From Macrostomum hystrix (taxonomy: Eukaryota > Platyhelminthes > Macrostomidae), in NCBI GenBank assembly GCA_950097015.1, contig CATNEN010000007.1, positions 4,516,001 to 4,580,000 on the forward strand: 64,000 nt of DNA. The letters run 5' to 3'. Both the position numbers and the translations under genes were made by a program. The notes beneath the pieces were generated by a model. The model was not told where the DNA came from. It ran no database searches and saw nothing but the letters and a program-made list of their open reading frames with translations. This document shows positions 13,426 to 25,454 of the stretch, in pieces (position 1 is the stretch's first letter; every line of letters begins with the position of its first letter).

Positions 13426-13689
13426 AGTGACAGTAGCAGCGATTGAAACTCAAAACTTCGTCCTATACTCAATTTCAGACTCCAGCTCACTGCTCAGCTG
13501 ATCAACTCGGTGGATCTCGCTAAGGTGAGTGGCTTCCATTCCATAGCATTCTAATGCTAATGTTTTGTAATTTCACTTTCGTCAGTCGCTACTGCCAGTA
13601 ATGTGGCATATTTAGTATTTGAAGGGAGATTTTACAAAAAAGCATCTACCTATATGCTAACTTATATGCTACTAGAGAGCTATGAGAAA

Positions 13690-15245
13690 ATGACAGCCTG
13701 ACAGAATGACAGCCTGACAGAATGACAGCCTGACAGAATGACAGCCTGACAGAATGACAGCCTGACAGAATGGCAGCCTGACAGAATGGCAGCCTGACAG
13801 AATGACAGCCTGACAGAATGGCAGCCTGACAGAATGACAGCCTGACAGAATGACAGCCTGACAGAATGGCAGCCTGACAGAATGGCAGCCTGACAGAATG
13901 ACAGCCTGACAGAATGGCAGCCTGACAGAATGACAGCCTGACAGAATGGCAGCCTGACAGAATGACAGCCTGACAGAATGACAGCCTGACAGAATGACAG
14001 CCTGACAGAATGACAGCCTGACAGAATGACAGCCTGACAGAATGGCAGCCTGACAGAATGGCAGCCTGACAGAATGACAGCCTGACAGAATGGCAGCCTG
14101 ACAGAATGACAGCCTGACAGAATGACGGCCTGACAGAATGGCAGCCTGACAGAATGACAGCCTGACAGAATGGCAGCCTGACAGAATGACGGCCTGACAG
14201 AATGACAGCCTGACAGAATGACAGCCTGACAGAATGGCAGCCTGACAGAATGGTAGCCTGACAGAATGGCAGCCTGACAGAATGACAGCCTGACAGAATG
14301 GCAGCCTGACAGAATGACAGCCTGACAGAATGGCAGCCTGACAGAATGGCAGCCTGACAGAATGGCAGCCTGACAGAATGGCAGCCTGACAGAATGGCAG
14401 CCTGACAGAATGACAGCCTGACAGAATGGCAGCCTGACAGAATGACAGCCTGACAGAATGACGGCCTGACAGAATGGCAGCCTGACAGAATGACAGCCTG
14501 ACAGAATGACAGCCTGACAGAATGGCAGCCTGACAGAATGGCAGCCTGACAGAATGACAGCCTGACAGAATGGCAGCCTGACAGAATGACAGCCTGACAG
14601 AATGACAGCCTGACAGAATGGCAGCCTGACAGAATGGCAGCCTGACAGAATGACAGCCTGACAGAATGACGGCCTGACAGAATGACAGCCTGACAGAATG
14701 ACAGCCTGACAGAATGGCAGCCTGACAGAATGGTAGCCTGACAGAATGGCAGCCTGACAGAATGACAGCCTGACAGAATGGCAGCCTGACAGAATGACAG
14801 CCTGACAGAATGGCAGCCTGACAGAATGGCAGCCTGACAGAATGGCAGCCTGACAGAATGGCAGCCTGACAGAATGGCAGCCTGACAGAATGACAGCCTG
14901 ACAGAATGGCAGCCTGACAGAATGACAGCCTGACAGAATGACGGCCTGACAGAATGGCAGCCTGACAGAATGACAGCCTGACAGAATGACAGCCTGACAG
15001 AATGGCAGCCTGACAGAATGGCAGCCTGACAGAATGACAGCCTGACAGAATGGCAGCCTGACAGAATGACAGCCTGACAGAATGACAGCCTGACAGAATG
15101 GCAGCCTGACAGAATGGCAGCCTGACAGAATGACAGCCTGACAGAATGACAGCCTGACAGAATGACAGCCTGACAGAATGGCAGCCTGACAGAATGACAG
15201 CCTGACAGAATGACAGCCTGACAGAATGGTAGCCTGACAGAATGA
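13690..15245. repeat. 16-bp minisatellite (CCTGACAGAATGACAG)
   Basis: About 97 units with A/G variation (ATGACAG, ATGGCAG, rarer GACGG and GGTAG). Two minus-strand frames stay open for about 520 codons only because the unit lacks stops. A 480-bp higher-order copy is described in the findings. Confidence 0.97.
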
Positions 15246-15246
15246 C

Positions 15247-17191
15247 AATAAGTCTCAGCAAACTGAGAATTCGATGTCGCTTTTTCTGCTGTCAGATTTC
15301 ACAGCGGATGGACAGCAGCGAATCGAATTTCGCTGAGACTTTGCAGAGTATAAAACAAGGGATTTTTTTAATCCGTTTATTTTCATCTCCATCTGTCAGG
15401 CCTTCATATTCAGGTAAAAATTGAAATCCATCACGACATGAGGAGGCCGGGCTGGGTGGCACGGGATCCGTGTGTTGAGGATAAATCTGAATGGCTCGAT
15501 GGGATCCAGTCCCACACGTGAGGGGATATTTGAGACCGAGGGGCGGCGGCCTCACCGCCGCACGTGACCGGCTTCCGATCTCGCCCGGACCTGCCTTACG
15601 CCGAAATCCCCAAAGAAATGCCAGAAGCCAGTAGAGTCCCCGCCACCTGCTTGCCTCTCCTGACTGACGGGTGGCTTTGCCGGGATGATTAATTAGCAGG
15701 TTTGGCGGCTCGCTGCAATTAGGCCGGCGACGCGACATGAAGGATAAAAAACAACAAACTCGGCGCAAATTCAGGCTGAATTTCGGATGCGAACAATTTT
15801 TCATTGCGGCGTGAAATTCGGCCGCTGCCTTTAATCTCCGAGGCCCCTGTTTATAGCCCGGGCGAATGGAAACTGCTCCACCGCGGGAACGAAAGTGATA
15901 AAATAGGGATTCGGCGGAGGGGAAAAATGAATGAATATGCATGCGGAGAGTCCGCCAGGGGACAAGTTTGAGCTGGGATCCTGGCGAGTCGCTTTTTCTC
16001 CTCATTGACTGGCGAAGAAATGAATTTCCTATCAGTGGATATTTTCGGGACTCGCCCTGGGGACGGGAGGAGGGTTCCACAGGGATGGTGGCAGGGGGAT
16101 ATTCAAATGCGGCCCCGCTGCCTGCTTGCTATTACTTCCGCCCATCTTTGATCTGCCTGGGTCCCAACCCGATCAGGCCCCGAGTCTCTCATTCTGCAGA
16201 ACTCGAGCCGGCGATGCGATAAAAATAGACTCAACTAGGGCGAAAACTGAGGGGGAAACTGGGCTAGAGTGGGGAGAAAATGAAAGAGGCCGGCCGCACT
16301 AAATGGGGGAGATTTTGTTCTGGGAAAATGGTAAGAAATCTCTGAGCATTAGCGGGCCGCACTCACTGGCGAGCGAGTCGGCCGCAGGCTCAGCTCCGCT
16401 GCTCTCCCCCTCCCCTCCTCCCCTCCTACTCAGCGGCTCCCCGGGGAGTCCCCTGAGTACAGTGGCGCCGGCAGCTTGGGAATTTGGAATTTGAGAACAC
16501 TGACCCCCACCCTGCTTCTGCTGCCGCCCCTGCTCTTCGCCCTTCTCTCTTTCGGTCTTTCGTTTCCCTTTCTTCTTTTTCTTCTCTCCCCCGCCCCTCC
16601 TGCTGCTGTCTTAGAATCCCGGCCATTTTGTCTCCGGCCATGGGAGCAGGCGGGAGCTCACGGGAGAACAGGAGGGTGGGATCTGGGGATTGTGGGGAGT
16701 GCGGGAGCGCGGAAAAGGGCGCGGCAGCTCTGCGGGAGGGGATCCGGGGGCGGTGGGGACTGTGGCAAAATTGTCCTGAGCTGAACTGCCCGGGGAGTCA
16801 GCACGGGTGGCAGCGGGCGAAGGGAAGGGAAAAGCTGAGGGGGAAAATAAAAAAGAGACACAGCGAGAAAAAGCGCCTGGGCTCTCTCCTCCAATCAGTC
16901 CGAGGCGTGTTGCCCTGTCCGCCCCAGCCGTGTCCGATGATTTCTTCCCAGCCCGGGCTCCACTCCCTCTCCCCTTCCCCTTTCCCTGGTCCAAAAGTCC
17001 CCTGGCTAGAAAAGCATTGCGGCTGATGCGGACTTGCGGGTTCGCAGCAAATTCTTTGACAGCAGCAGCAGCAGCAGCAGCAGCAGCACACACAGTCGCT
17101 GAGAAGGTGACATGATGCAGTGCTGCACTAGAAGTACACGCAGCTAAGCCCGGCAGCAACTCTACCAAGGAGCAAGGAGCAACTCGCCGAC
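15247..17191. promoter_or_regulatory. GC-rich unique island upstream of innexin 1
   Basis: The longest repeat-free stretch before innexin 1, probably its promoter and 5' UTR. Visible items: CACGTG at 15515 and 15561, flanking a GCGGC...GCCGC inverted repeat; pyrimidine tracts at 16400-16610; and a (CAG)8 run at about 17061-17088. A 262-codon minus frame (15292-16080) has no recognisable domain. No transcription start could be placed. Confidence 0.4.
17061..17088 (+). repeat. (CAG)n microsatellite in innexin 1 5' region
   Basis: About eight CAG triplets about 100 bp before the innexin 1 start codon, probably within the 5' UTR. Confidence 0.85.
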
Positions 17192-20100
17192 ATGACACGG
17201 GGCGGCATGATGGACGCCGGCTTCGTGCTGAAGCTCGGCCGCATCTTCAGGACACCCTACGGCGGCCACGGAGTGGACTTCGTGGACCAGCTGAACTATC
17301 AGTTCACGGGCGGACTCATGACCATGTTCATAGCCATCATCGGCCTGCGCCAGTATGTTGGTGAGTTCCCCGCTCTTCTGCCCATAAAAACAAATTTGAT
17401 GCATCGACTAGTTTGATTTCAGTCGCTAGGCAGCGCCAGCTTTTCATCTCGTGTCTCTCTCGCTCTCTCTATTTTTTTCATTTCATTTCGTCTTCAGCCC
17501 ATTGCATGAGGCTCTTAAGTGCAAGCCCTGTCCACCTCCCGCCTCTCCTCACCTCGGGGTCCTATGCGTGTGCGAGGGGATATTCGAGGAGTCGAGAGCC
17601 AGCGCCCGCCCCCCTCCGCGCAGCCGGGTGCATTAATTTGCGCGCTGAGATCGCAGGAAGCCGAGGGAAGTTTGGCGCTCCCCAACCCAGGGGCAGTGGG
17701 ATCTGATTGAAGGGTCAAAAAACTACCTAGGGCTGAGGACGCGGACGCTTACAATGCTCGCAGAGTGAGAAGGAGGGCGGGATGAGATCTCGAGAGAGGC
17801 TAGTCTCGGAGTGATTGAGCAGCTTTCGACTGAGAGCAGAAATACAGGCCATGTGTTCCTCATAGTTTCCTAGAAATAGCTTTCCTAGAAAAAGCCATTG
17901 CGGGCCAGCAGGAAAAAAGGTGCAAATGCTAGGCGGATTCTGGAAGGCAGAGGAGCCGAGGCAGATCAGAAAGCAGGGTAGGCGGCTGATTCACCGCCCT
18001 CATCTTACTTAGATGGATGAGGCAATTTTACTGCTGCCCGGGGCCAGGCTAGACCCAAACCTCCTCCCCTCCTGTTTAACCTGCTCCGGTGTCGGTCTGA
18101 AAAATTGATGGCCCAATTGAATTCACAGCGACACAATGAATTTGCCTGCACTGGCCTGGCTTTAGCGGCTGGTGGAAAATTTGCCTTTTCGCTGCAACAC
18201 ACACAACACTCACACACACCCCAAACACCCACACTCACACACACCCCAAACACCCCACACTCACACACACCCCAAACACCCACACTCACACACACATACA
18301 TAGGACAGCATTTCTAAGTCTGGATGTGCGTGGGAAGGCGTACATATGATTCCCCTACCAACCTGAACTAACTGTACTCCAATTAACCTTTCAGTTTGTT
18401 AGGTCGGGCCTGCACCACAGAAGTCAGGACGTCAGAATGTTTTTCCAGACTTCTTTGGTTAGAATCAGGGAAGGATCAGAGAGACCCAAATCACTTCTTT
18501 GGGAGGGTCAGAAAGAGCTGGCGCTAAACCTCATATAATTTCATTTTAAACAGTGGGAGAACTGACAGCATTCCACTCCCAAATCCCATAGCAGAACTGA
18601 CAGCATTCCACTCCCAAATCCCATAGCAGAACTGACAGCATTCCACTCCCAAATCCCATAGCAGAACTGACAGCATTCCACTCCCAAATCCCACAGCAGA
18701 ACTGACAGCATTCCACTCCCAAATCCCACAGTACAACTGACAGCATTCCACTCCCAAATCCCACAGCAGAACTGACAGCATTCCACTCCCAAATCCCACA
18801 GCAGAACTGACAGCATTCCACTCCCAAATCCCACAGCAGAACTGACAGCATTCCACTCCCAAATCCCACAGCAGAACTGACACCATTCCACTCCCAAATC
18901 CCACAGCAGAACTGACAGCATTCCACTCTCAAATCCCACAGCAGAACTGACAGCATCCAAATACAAATTCCTAAATAGAAATGATCGGTTTTCACTATTA
19001 AATCCCCAAACATGATTGACAGATTCTGTTTGGGGATTTCGACGGAACTCGCAGATCCTCACAAATATCACCACTTGCCCCACAAGCTCTCGCCTCACCC
19101 GACCCCACAGGCAAGCCAATCCAGTGCTGGGTACCACAGGAGTTCTCCAAGGCGTGGGAAGACTTCGCCGAGAACTACTGCTGGGTGTCCAGCACGTACT
19201 TCCTGTCGCCAGACGATGAGATTCCGGTGCGGAAGGACCAGCTGGCGAGCAGGCAATTCCTGACCTATTATCAGTGGGTGGCCATTGTTCTGGCCGGGCA
19301 GGCAATGCTGACCTGGGTGCCGCACCTGGTCTGGCGTGTCGGCGCCCGCCGCCTGCCAGTGCTGATCAAGAGCGCCCGCAATGCCTCCATACCGGACAAT
19401 GAGCTGCGCCGGAAGGCCGTCCAGTGCCTGGTGGCGGCACTGGAGGAGCAGGCCGAAGCCGCTAACAGGCATCGCCGAGTCCGGAACACCGTCGAGAAGT
19501 TTCTGTTCTGCTGCGGCCCGAACATCCGCCTGACGCTGCTGTTCCTGCTGGTCCGGCTGATGTTCATCGGCAATGCCATCGGGCAGGTGTTCCTCATGCG
19601 CAGCTTCCTTGGCAACAAGTCGCTGCTCTTCGGCTACGAGGTGCTGAAGAACCTCATCAACGGCGTCGACTGGCAGGAGTCCGGGAATTTCCCCAGGGTC
19701 ACCTTCTGCAACATCCCGAAGAGGAATCTGGGAACGAAAGGCAGCAAGCCGTGAGTGGCGATTGAATGGGGGGCCATCATTGGCAGCAAGCCGTGAGTGG
19801 CGATTGAATGGGGGGGCCATCATTTGGGCCTGCCTCAAGGCATTCTTCATCACACCTCCGCAGATAGATCTATTCAATTGGGAATTTTTTTCATGCCCAA
19901 AGGATACATTTTCTGCTTGGGCTACGACTCGAACTCCTGACCTCTGGGAAAGGAGTTCGAGTCTCTAAACACAATCCGCATTAATCTTCTCACTCTTCAT
20001 CATGTACTCTCCTGAGCATCAAATAGTCAAACACCTCATCATTCGTTATTGCCATCAAAAAACTTTTATCACCCTTCATCAAAGTTTCTCACAAGGACTA

Positions 20101-20848
20101 CAAAAATTGACTCACTAATAGTGGTCCTTGGTTTTTCACCCTTTAACACACACTCTCGCCATACATCACAATCTCACTCTTAAATACAGTCGCCCTTCAT
20201 AACATCCTCCCCTTTATCACACTCTCCCTTTCATCACACTCTCCACTTCTTTACACTCTCCACTTCATCAAACTCTTGAAATTCATCACACTCTCACCTT
20301 CATCACACTCTCACCTTCATCACACTCTCACCTTCATCACACTCTCACCTTCATCACACTCTCACCTTCATCACACTCTCACCTTCATCACACTTTGAAG
20401 CATTTTTTATCGCTCATGCAACCTCCGTCAACACCGCAGGTACACAGTGCAGTGCGTACTGCCCGTCAACCACTTCGTGGAAAAGGTGTACATCTTCCTG
20501 TGGTTCTGGTTCATCCTGCTGGCAGCGCTGACCGCCATCAACACCCTCAGCTGGACGGTGCGGACCCTGATTCCGCAGCAGCGGGTGGCCTTCATCAAGC
20601 AGTACCTGAGGGCCATGCGGCTGATCTCCAACACCGAGGAACGCGACTGCGCCAAGTTCGTGCACAACAACCTCGGCCCGGACGGCATCTTCACCCTGCA
20701 CGCCGTCTCCAACCTGGCCAGCGACCTCATCGCGCTAGACGTGGCCACCACTATGTGGAGGAACTACAGGCAGGCCAAGATCACGGGCACCGAGGAGGAC
20801 ATCAACCGGCTGCTGGAATCTGTGAACAGGGGCTCCAGCGTGGTCTGA
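17192..20848 (+). CDS. Innexin 1 (gap-junction channel protein)
   Basis: Exons 17192-17360, 19111-19750 and 20440-20848 give a complete 405-aa product. Phases agree (one base before intron 1, two before intron 2), and both donors are GTGAGT. Family features: LNYQFTG before TM1 (about 40-56); extracellular loop 1 with PIQCW and Cys62/Cys80; TYYQWV opening TM2 (108-131); TM3 (about 197-218); loop 2 with FPRVTFC and YTVQC (Cys256/Cys275); TM4 at VYIFLWFW (286-307); then a cytoplasmic tail. Innexins assemble as hexamers or octamers in the plasma membrane and pair into gap junctions. The start is the first ATG of the exon; a second ATG lies five codons later. Exon 2's end and its donor are tandemly duplicated. 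The neighbour at 25966 is a paralogue. Confidence 0.93.
17361..18194. other. Innexin 1 intron 1, unique part
   Basis: No additional exon or element recognised. Short open frames are chance. Confidence 0.5.
18195..18298. repeat. Minisatellite ACACACCCCAAACACCCACA in innexin 1 intron 1
   Basis: About four units of 25-27 bp. Confidence 0.9.
18555..18960. repeat. 35-bp minisatellite in innexin 1 intron 1
   Basis: About 12 units with core CTGACAGCATTCCACTCCC followed by AAATCCCACAG. Each unit reads like a branch site, pyrimidine tract and CAG acceptor on the sense strand. It lies about 150 bp before exon 2. Confidence 0.95.
19740..19823. repeat. 42-bp tandem duplication covering the exon 2 end and 5' splice site
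   Basis: GGCAGCAAGCCGTGAGTGG starts at 19740 and again at 19782. The two copies differ by one extra G in the poly-G run. Confidence 0.95.
19926..19963. other. 13-bp perfect inverted repeat in innexin 1 intron 2
   Basis: GACTCGAACTCCT at 19926-19938 pairs with AGGAGTTCGAGTC at 19951-19963 around a 12-base loop. The sequence resembles a tRNA B box (GAGTTCGAGTC), so it may be a SINE-head relic. Confidence 0.8.
20283..20396. repeat. 17-bp minisatellite (CTTCATCACACTCTCAC), innexin 1 intron 2
   Basis: About seven units ending about 45 bp before the exon 3 acceptor. Pyrimidine-rich on the sense strand. Confidence 0.92.
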
Positions 20849-21892
20849 TTTCGTCAGCTGGACAGAGTTGCCAAACAACTTGTCGGATTCCGCTTTTGAA
20901 AATGCCCTCTCCGGCGCAGCTCCATCGATGTTTGAGCAGTCGACTCAAGCACTATCAAACCATAGACAAGTGCACCGAGGAGCCACAATGTACTTTTCAG
21001 CTTGTCACCCAGGCAGATACAAGTCAAAGGATTTTGCGGCGGCTGCATCCAACCAATTCTGGCCCTGCTGGTTCATCATGCGTAATTTCGTGCCCTTATC
21101 TATCGATTCCATATCTTGTTGTAACTGCATTAGTCTTCTTGGCACATCCGCTTCGAGCACTGGCACTTAGCTCCAAGGCCACGCACCGAGTTATCGCCTA
21201 TTCAACTGTAGTTTCCTATCCATTTTCTTAGATGTTATTTCGAATTAGAAAAAAATGCGTTACTTTTTAAAAAACTCGCTCGAGCTACTGCCAGTAGAGC
21301 AGTGAGACTATTTAAAGCATTTTTTGCATCACTTAAACTTCACTGACCTGATAAACTTTAGTCTCTATATATAAAATGAGACTGGATGCACTTAATCTGT
21401 CTAATCCTGCGATATTATGTTCTCTGTGACATTGTGATTTCTATGTATGTTACATATTTCTTTGTCGAGTCTCTTGGGACATCAAATTTCCCCCTTCATT
21501 GCCAGATTTGCTGCTGTCACGGATATTTATTATTTTTTTGTGATTTTTCGAAGAATTTGTAGATTCGCTGTGACTGAATGCTTGTGAGCGAGATTCCGAA
21601 TTGGAACTAGTTTTCAAGCATGCTCTTTGTTCGATTATTTATTTAACATAAAAAAATTACGACTAAAAGTGATTGGAATTCGAGAAATGTATAAAAAGCA
21701 CTTGCACCATACATACTACTTACTTTCTTAAGTAGGTAGATAAGAACGGTAAGGAAATTGGACCCTGACAGCCATTCAGTGTTCTGTGAGCACTATCCGA
21801 ATCCAAGCACAATCCTCGGTGAGGTCAAATTCCTTTGTTGAGCTTCACGTGCACTTCACGCTCACGAGGGGAAATCCCCAAGGCAAAATGAT
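20849..21892. other. Innexin 1 3' flank, AT-rich
   Basis: Probably the 3' UTR. I found no AATAAA close to the stop. No other gene recognised. Confidence 0.5.
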
Positions 21893-22066
21893 AGTGTATA
21901 CACTGCCTGATAATGAGAGTCAGGGGCAAGTGTACACTCACCTGCGTGAATGTGTGCCTGCGTGCGGAATCTGTGTGCGTGAGTCAACTGAACCAGCAGA
22001 ATCGCCTCCTGGCTGGCCGCGGTTCGACTGTCGCCAAATGATGTGCCATTGCTCGCAGCACCACTT
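21893..22066 (+). mobile_element. SINE family B, 3' half
   Basis: TGTATACACTGCCTGATAAT, AAGTGTACACTCACC, GCGGAATCTGTGTGCGTGAG, CAGAATCGCCTCCTGGCTGG and a GATGTGCCATTGC end match the other B copies. A 21-bp array starts at its 3' end. Confidence 0.7.
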
Positions 22067-22067
22067 G

Positions 22068-23075
22068 GAATCCAAGGTCAATCTAACTGGAATCCAAGGT
22101 CAATCAAACTGGAATCCAAGGTCAATCCAACTGGAATCCAAGGTCAATCTAACTGGAATCCAAGGTCAATCAAACTGGAATCCAAGGTCAATCTAAATGG
22201 AATCCAAGGTCAATCCAACTGGAATCCAAGGTCAATCTAACTGGAATCAAAGCTTAATCCACTTGGAATCCAAGCTTAATCCATTTTGGAATCCAAGCTT
22301 AATCCACTTGGAATCCAAGCTTAATCCACTTGGAATCAAAGCTTAATCCACTTGGAATCAAAGCTTAATCCACTTGGAATCCAAGCTTAATCCACTTGGA
22401 ATTCAAAATTCATCCTCTTGGAATCCAAGGCCAATCTTCTTGGAATCCAAGGCCAATCTTCTTGGAATCCAAGGCCAATCTTCTTGGAATCCAAGGCCAA
22501 TCTTCTTGGAATCCAAGGTCAATCCAACTTGAATCCAAGGTCAATCCAACTGGAATCCAAGGTCAATCAAACTGGAATCCAAGGTCAATCTAAATGGAAT
22601 CCAAGGTCAATCCAACTGGAATCCAAGGTCAATCCAACTGGAATCAAAGCTTAATCCACTTGGAATCCAAGCTTAATCCATTTTGGAATCCAAGCTTAAT
22701 CCACTTGGAATCCAAGCTTAATCCACTTGGAATCCAAGCTTAATCCACTTGGAATCAAAGCTTAATCCACTTGGAATCAAAGCTTAATCCACTTGGAATC
22801 AAAGCTTAATCCACTTGGAATTCAAAGTTCATCCTCTTGGAATCCAAGGCCAATCTTCTTGGAATCCAAGGCCAATCTTCTTGGAATCCAAGGCCAATCT
22901 TCTTGGAATCCAAGGCCAATCTTCTTGGAATCCAAGGTCAATCCAACTTGAATCCAAGGTCAATCCAACTGGAATCCAAGGTCAATCCAACTTGAATCCA
23001 AGGTCAATCCAACTTGAATCCAAGGTCAATCTAACTTGAATCCATGGGAATCCAAGGACAATCCTCTTAGAATCC
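22068..23075. repeat. 21-bp minisatellite (GGAATCCAAGGTCAATCCAA)
   Basis: About 47 units in sub-blocks (AAGGTC, AAGCTTAATCC, AAGGCCAATCTTC). The order of sub-blocks repeats at about 419 bp (the GGAATTCAAA... junction at 22396 and 22815). Confidence 0.95.
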
Positions 23076-23170
23076 ACGCTCTACAATTCGAAGTCTCAAT
23101 TCAGCAAAGGCGAATTAAAATGAAGCCATTGTAGTTTTTATCAAGGCGCACATCGTGTGACTTTAGCAGC

Positions 23171-23773
23171 AGCAAAGGGGCGAGTGGGTCAGCGGCTAAC
23201 GTCGCTGCCTCGCACTCCAAAGGACGCTAGTTCGATTCACCCTTCAAGTCACGATTAATTTCGGGACTTGTTGGGGGGGTTTGGACAGTAGCGACCGGCG
23301 GAGGTGCACCATATTTCGTGCAATCAAAGCTTGAAATAATAGCTTCGCTCCTACCTTCTGTGTGCCTGTTCTGCGTTGTATGAGTTTGTGCGTTGGCGCT
23401 GGGGCGTTAGACCTTGCGGGGGGTGGCTGGAGGGCGGATGTACACCGCCGCGCGCTCTCTGGAATTCCGTCAGCGCGATTGGATAAGTGCATGTACACTC
23501 ATCACCCGGCCCCCCCTGAGGACTGATTTCTTATCAGCCTTCCGCCCCGGCTTGGTCTGCTCTGTGCGTGTGGGGCGGGGGTGGGGGACACTGCTGCCTA
23601 TTCTGGGTGCCTCCTGCCCTCCCCGGCTGGTCTGTGCTGCTGTATGTGGTGCCTGCTCAGGGGAGGCGGCGCGATGGGCGCTAAAGCGCCTAGTTCGCCG
23701 GTCTGGGGGCATGCCGCTCCGTCGCTTGTGCGACAAGTGCCCCGGGCCCCCCTGCAGATAGATAGATAGAGAT
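23171..23773 (+). mobile_element. tRNA-headed retroposon with GATA tail and target-site duplication
   Basis: It is flanked by TTTAGCAGC at 23162-23170 and 23774-23782. The 5' end is tRNA-like (GCGAGTGGGTCAGCGGCTAA and the B box TAGTTCGATTC). The 3' part holds two perfect hairpins, GGCGCTAAAGCGCC near 23679 and GTCGCTTGTGCGAC near 23722, and ends in a (GATA)n tail. This looks like a full-length SINE-like insertion of about 600 bp, longer than usual. The head resembles SINE-B but the body is different. Confidence 0.7.
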
Positions 23774-23782
23774 TTTAGCAGC

Positions 23783-24045
23783 GAAATTTCAATATCTCAC
23801 TGATTAAAATTTTGTGTCCGTAATCAAGGTATCATTTCCTTCAATTCAATTTAAAAGCATTGATCATGCCAGCTGAAACATGCAGATTTAATAAAATTGA
23901 AAGCAGATCTCTAGGTCAAATGATCGAGCCAGTGCCTCGATATGGCATTTCATGAAAAAAAGCTAACAGTATGCTTTGATGAGCAAAAAACACTAACATT
24001 GACCTGAAAATGGCAATAGAGCACCATGCTTATTAAATGTGTAGA
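23783..24045. other. AT-rich spacer
   Basis: Nothing recognised. Confidence 0.4.
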
Positions 24046-24054
24046 TTACTCTTT

Positions 24055-24660
24055 AGTCAGGATAAAATCCTTGCGAATCCTAGTAGAATCCAGGATAAAA
24101 TCCTTGCGAATCCTAGTAGAATCCAGGATAAAATCCTTGCTAATCCTTGGGAAATCCAGGATAAAACACTGACGAATCCTTGGGAAATCCAGGATAAAAC
24201 ACTGACGAATCCTTGGGAAATCCAGGATAAAACACTGACGAATCCTTGGGAAATCCAGGATAAAACACTGACGAATCCTTGGGAAATGCAGGATAAAACA
24301 CTGACGAATCATTGGGAAATCCAGGATAAAATCCTTGCTAATCCTTGGGAAATTCAGGATAAAACACTGACGAATCATTGGGAAATCCAGGATAAAACAC
24401 TGACGAATCATTGGGAAATCCAGGATAAAACACTGACGAATCATTGGGAAATCCAGGATAAAACACTGACGAATCATTGGGAAATCCAGGATAAAACACT
24501 GACGAATCCTTGGGAAATGCAGGATAAAACACTGACGAATCATTGGGAAATCCAGGATAAAACACTGACGAATCATTGGGAAATCCAGGATAAAATCCTT
24601 GCTAATCCTTGGGAAATCCAGGATAAAACACTTACGAATCCTTGGGAAATCCAGGATAAG
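24055..24660. repeat. 33-bp minisatellite (AATCCAGGATAAAACACTGA)
   Basis: About 18 units. Being 11 codons long, it keeps frames open on both strands; the 219-codon frame here is an artefact. Confidence 0.95.
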
Positions 24661-25264
24661 CCAGTTGTGAAGGTGCCCAGTTTGTCTCGACGCTAAGGAA
24701 TCAACCAGAAAACCCGTTCAACGAATCCCAAAGTTTTCTGTATCGTGAAATCCGCCAGGGCCCGGTCTAACAGCAGTAAAAGGGGCAGTTTTTCTAACTC
24801 AAGTGGGCTCAGCCAATCAGAAAAGCTTGCCGACTGAGCGGCGCGGGTTGTTGGGGAAGCCCAGTGGGAGCTAAGTCGCTGCTCCCTCGGGAGGCAATAA
24901 GACAAGCAGGCCGGAAGTCAGCCGCGAGTCTAGACTCAAATCCTTGGATTCCCAGCAATAGCACCAGCAGCATCAGCATCAGCAGCAGCTCATTGTGCAG
25001 GCATCGCCCAGAACCAGTTCAACCGGCAAAGTGGCATTTCGAAAGGAAGGTAGGCGTGAAACATGGTGACGGAGCAGCTGAGGGTCTCATCGCTTAGAGC
25101 CGTCTCGTTGCTTTGCATAACAATGTAAAATTGAATTTATAAGTGGGCGCTTCTGGAATTCAGGCTGGACCTCGTCCGCTTGCACCTCCTCGCCTTGACG
25201 TCCGCACTCGGCAGCTTCTTGTTACAGTCCTGCTGGTTCTTCGACACAGTCGTCGCCAGAATGA
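24661..25264 (+). promoter_or_regulatory. Possible innexin 2 promoter and non-coding first exon
   Basis: Unique GC-rich stretch with CAG-rich sequence (24957-24992). A good donor-like GAAGG/TAGGCG near 25050 could end a 5' UTR exon spliced over the repeat at 25455. This is inference only. Confidence 0.3.
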
Positions 25265-25438
25265 CGCCGTTGCCGCTCGGACTTTCTCATCGTCAGACTG
25301 TGTACACTTTCACTGTGCTTTGGAGGTTGGCCCTCAGGGGCGTAAATTTGAAGGGCGTAAAGCCTACAGGCCTTCCCTCCGCGGCTGCACCCCAAATGAA
25401 TGTAGCCTCGCCGCGGAATCGAGCTCAGGGACTGCAGA
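25265..25438 (-). mobile_element. SINE family B, 5' half
   Basis: Reverse-strand copy: CTTTCTCATCGTCAG, CACTGTGCTTTGGAGGTTGG, GCGGCTGCACCCCAAATGAA, and a head B box (complement of GAATCGAGCTC). It abuts the 22-bp array. Confidence 0.7.
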
Positions 25439-25454
25439 GAATTTATCACACTTT

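Noticed and set aside
13672-15261. Two overlapping minus-strand frames of 529 and 522 codons
   Set aside because: Both are translations of one 16-bp array; a unit without stop codons keeps frames open. No unique sequence or domain.
15292-16080. 262-codon minus-strand frame
   Set aside because: Unique sequence but no recognisable domain, high GC (long frames by chance), and upstream of innexin 1; kept only as a possibility in the findings.
23171-23240. Functional tRNA gene
   Set aside because: Has box-like motifs but no consistent cloverleaf, and is the head of a retroposon flanked by a target duplication. The heads at 28985-29133 and 53443 were rejected for the same reason.
24037-24696. 219-codon frame with DKTLTNPWEIQ repeats
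   Set aside because: 33-bp unit is an exact codon multiple; the opposite strand is equally open.
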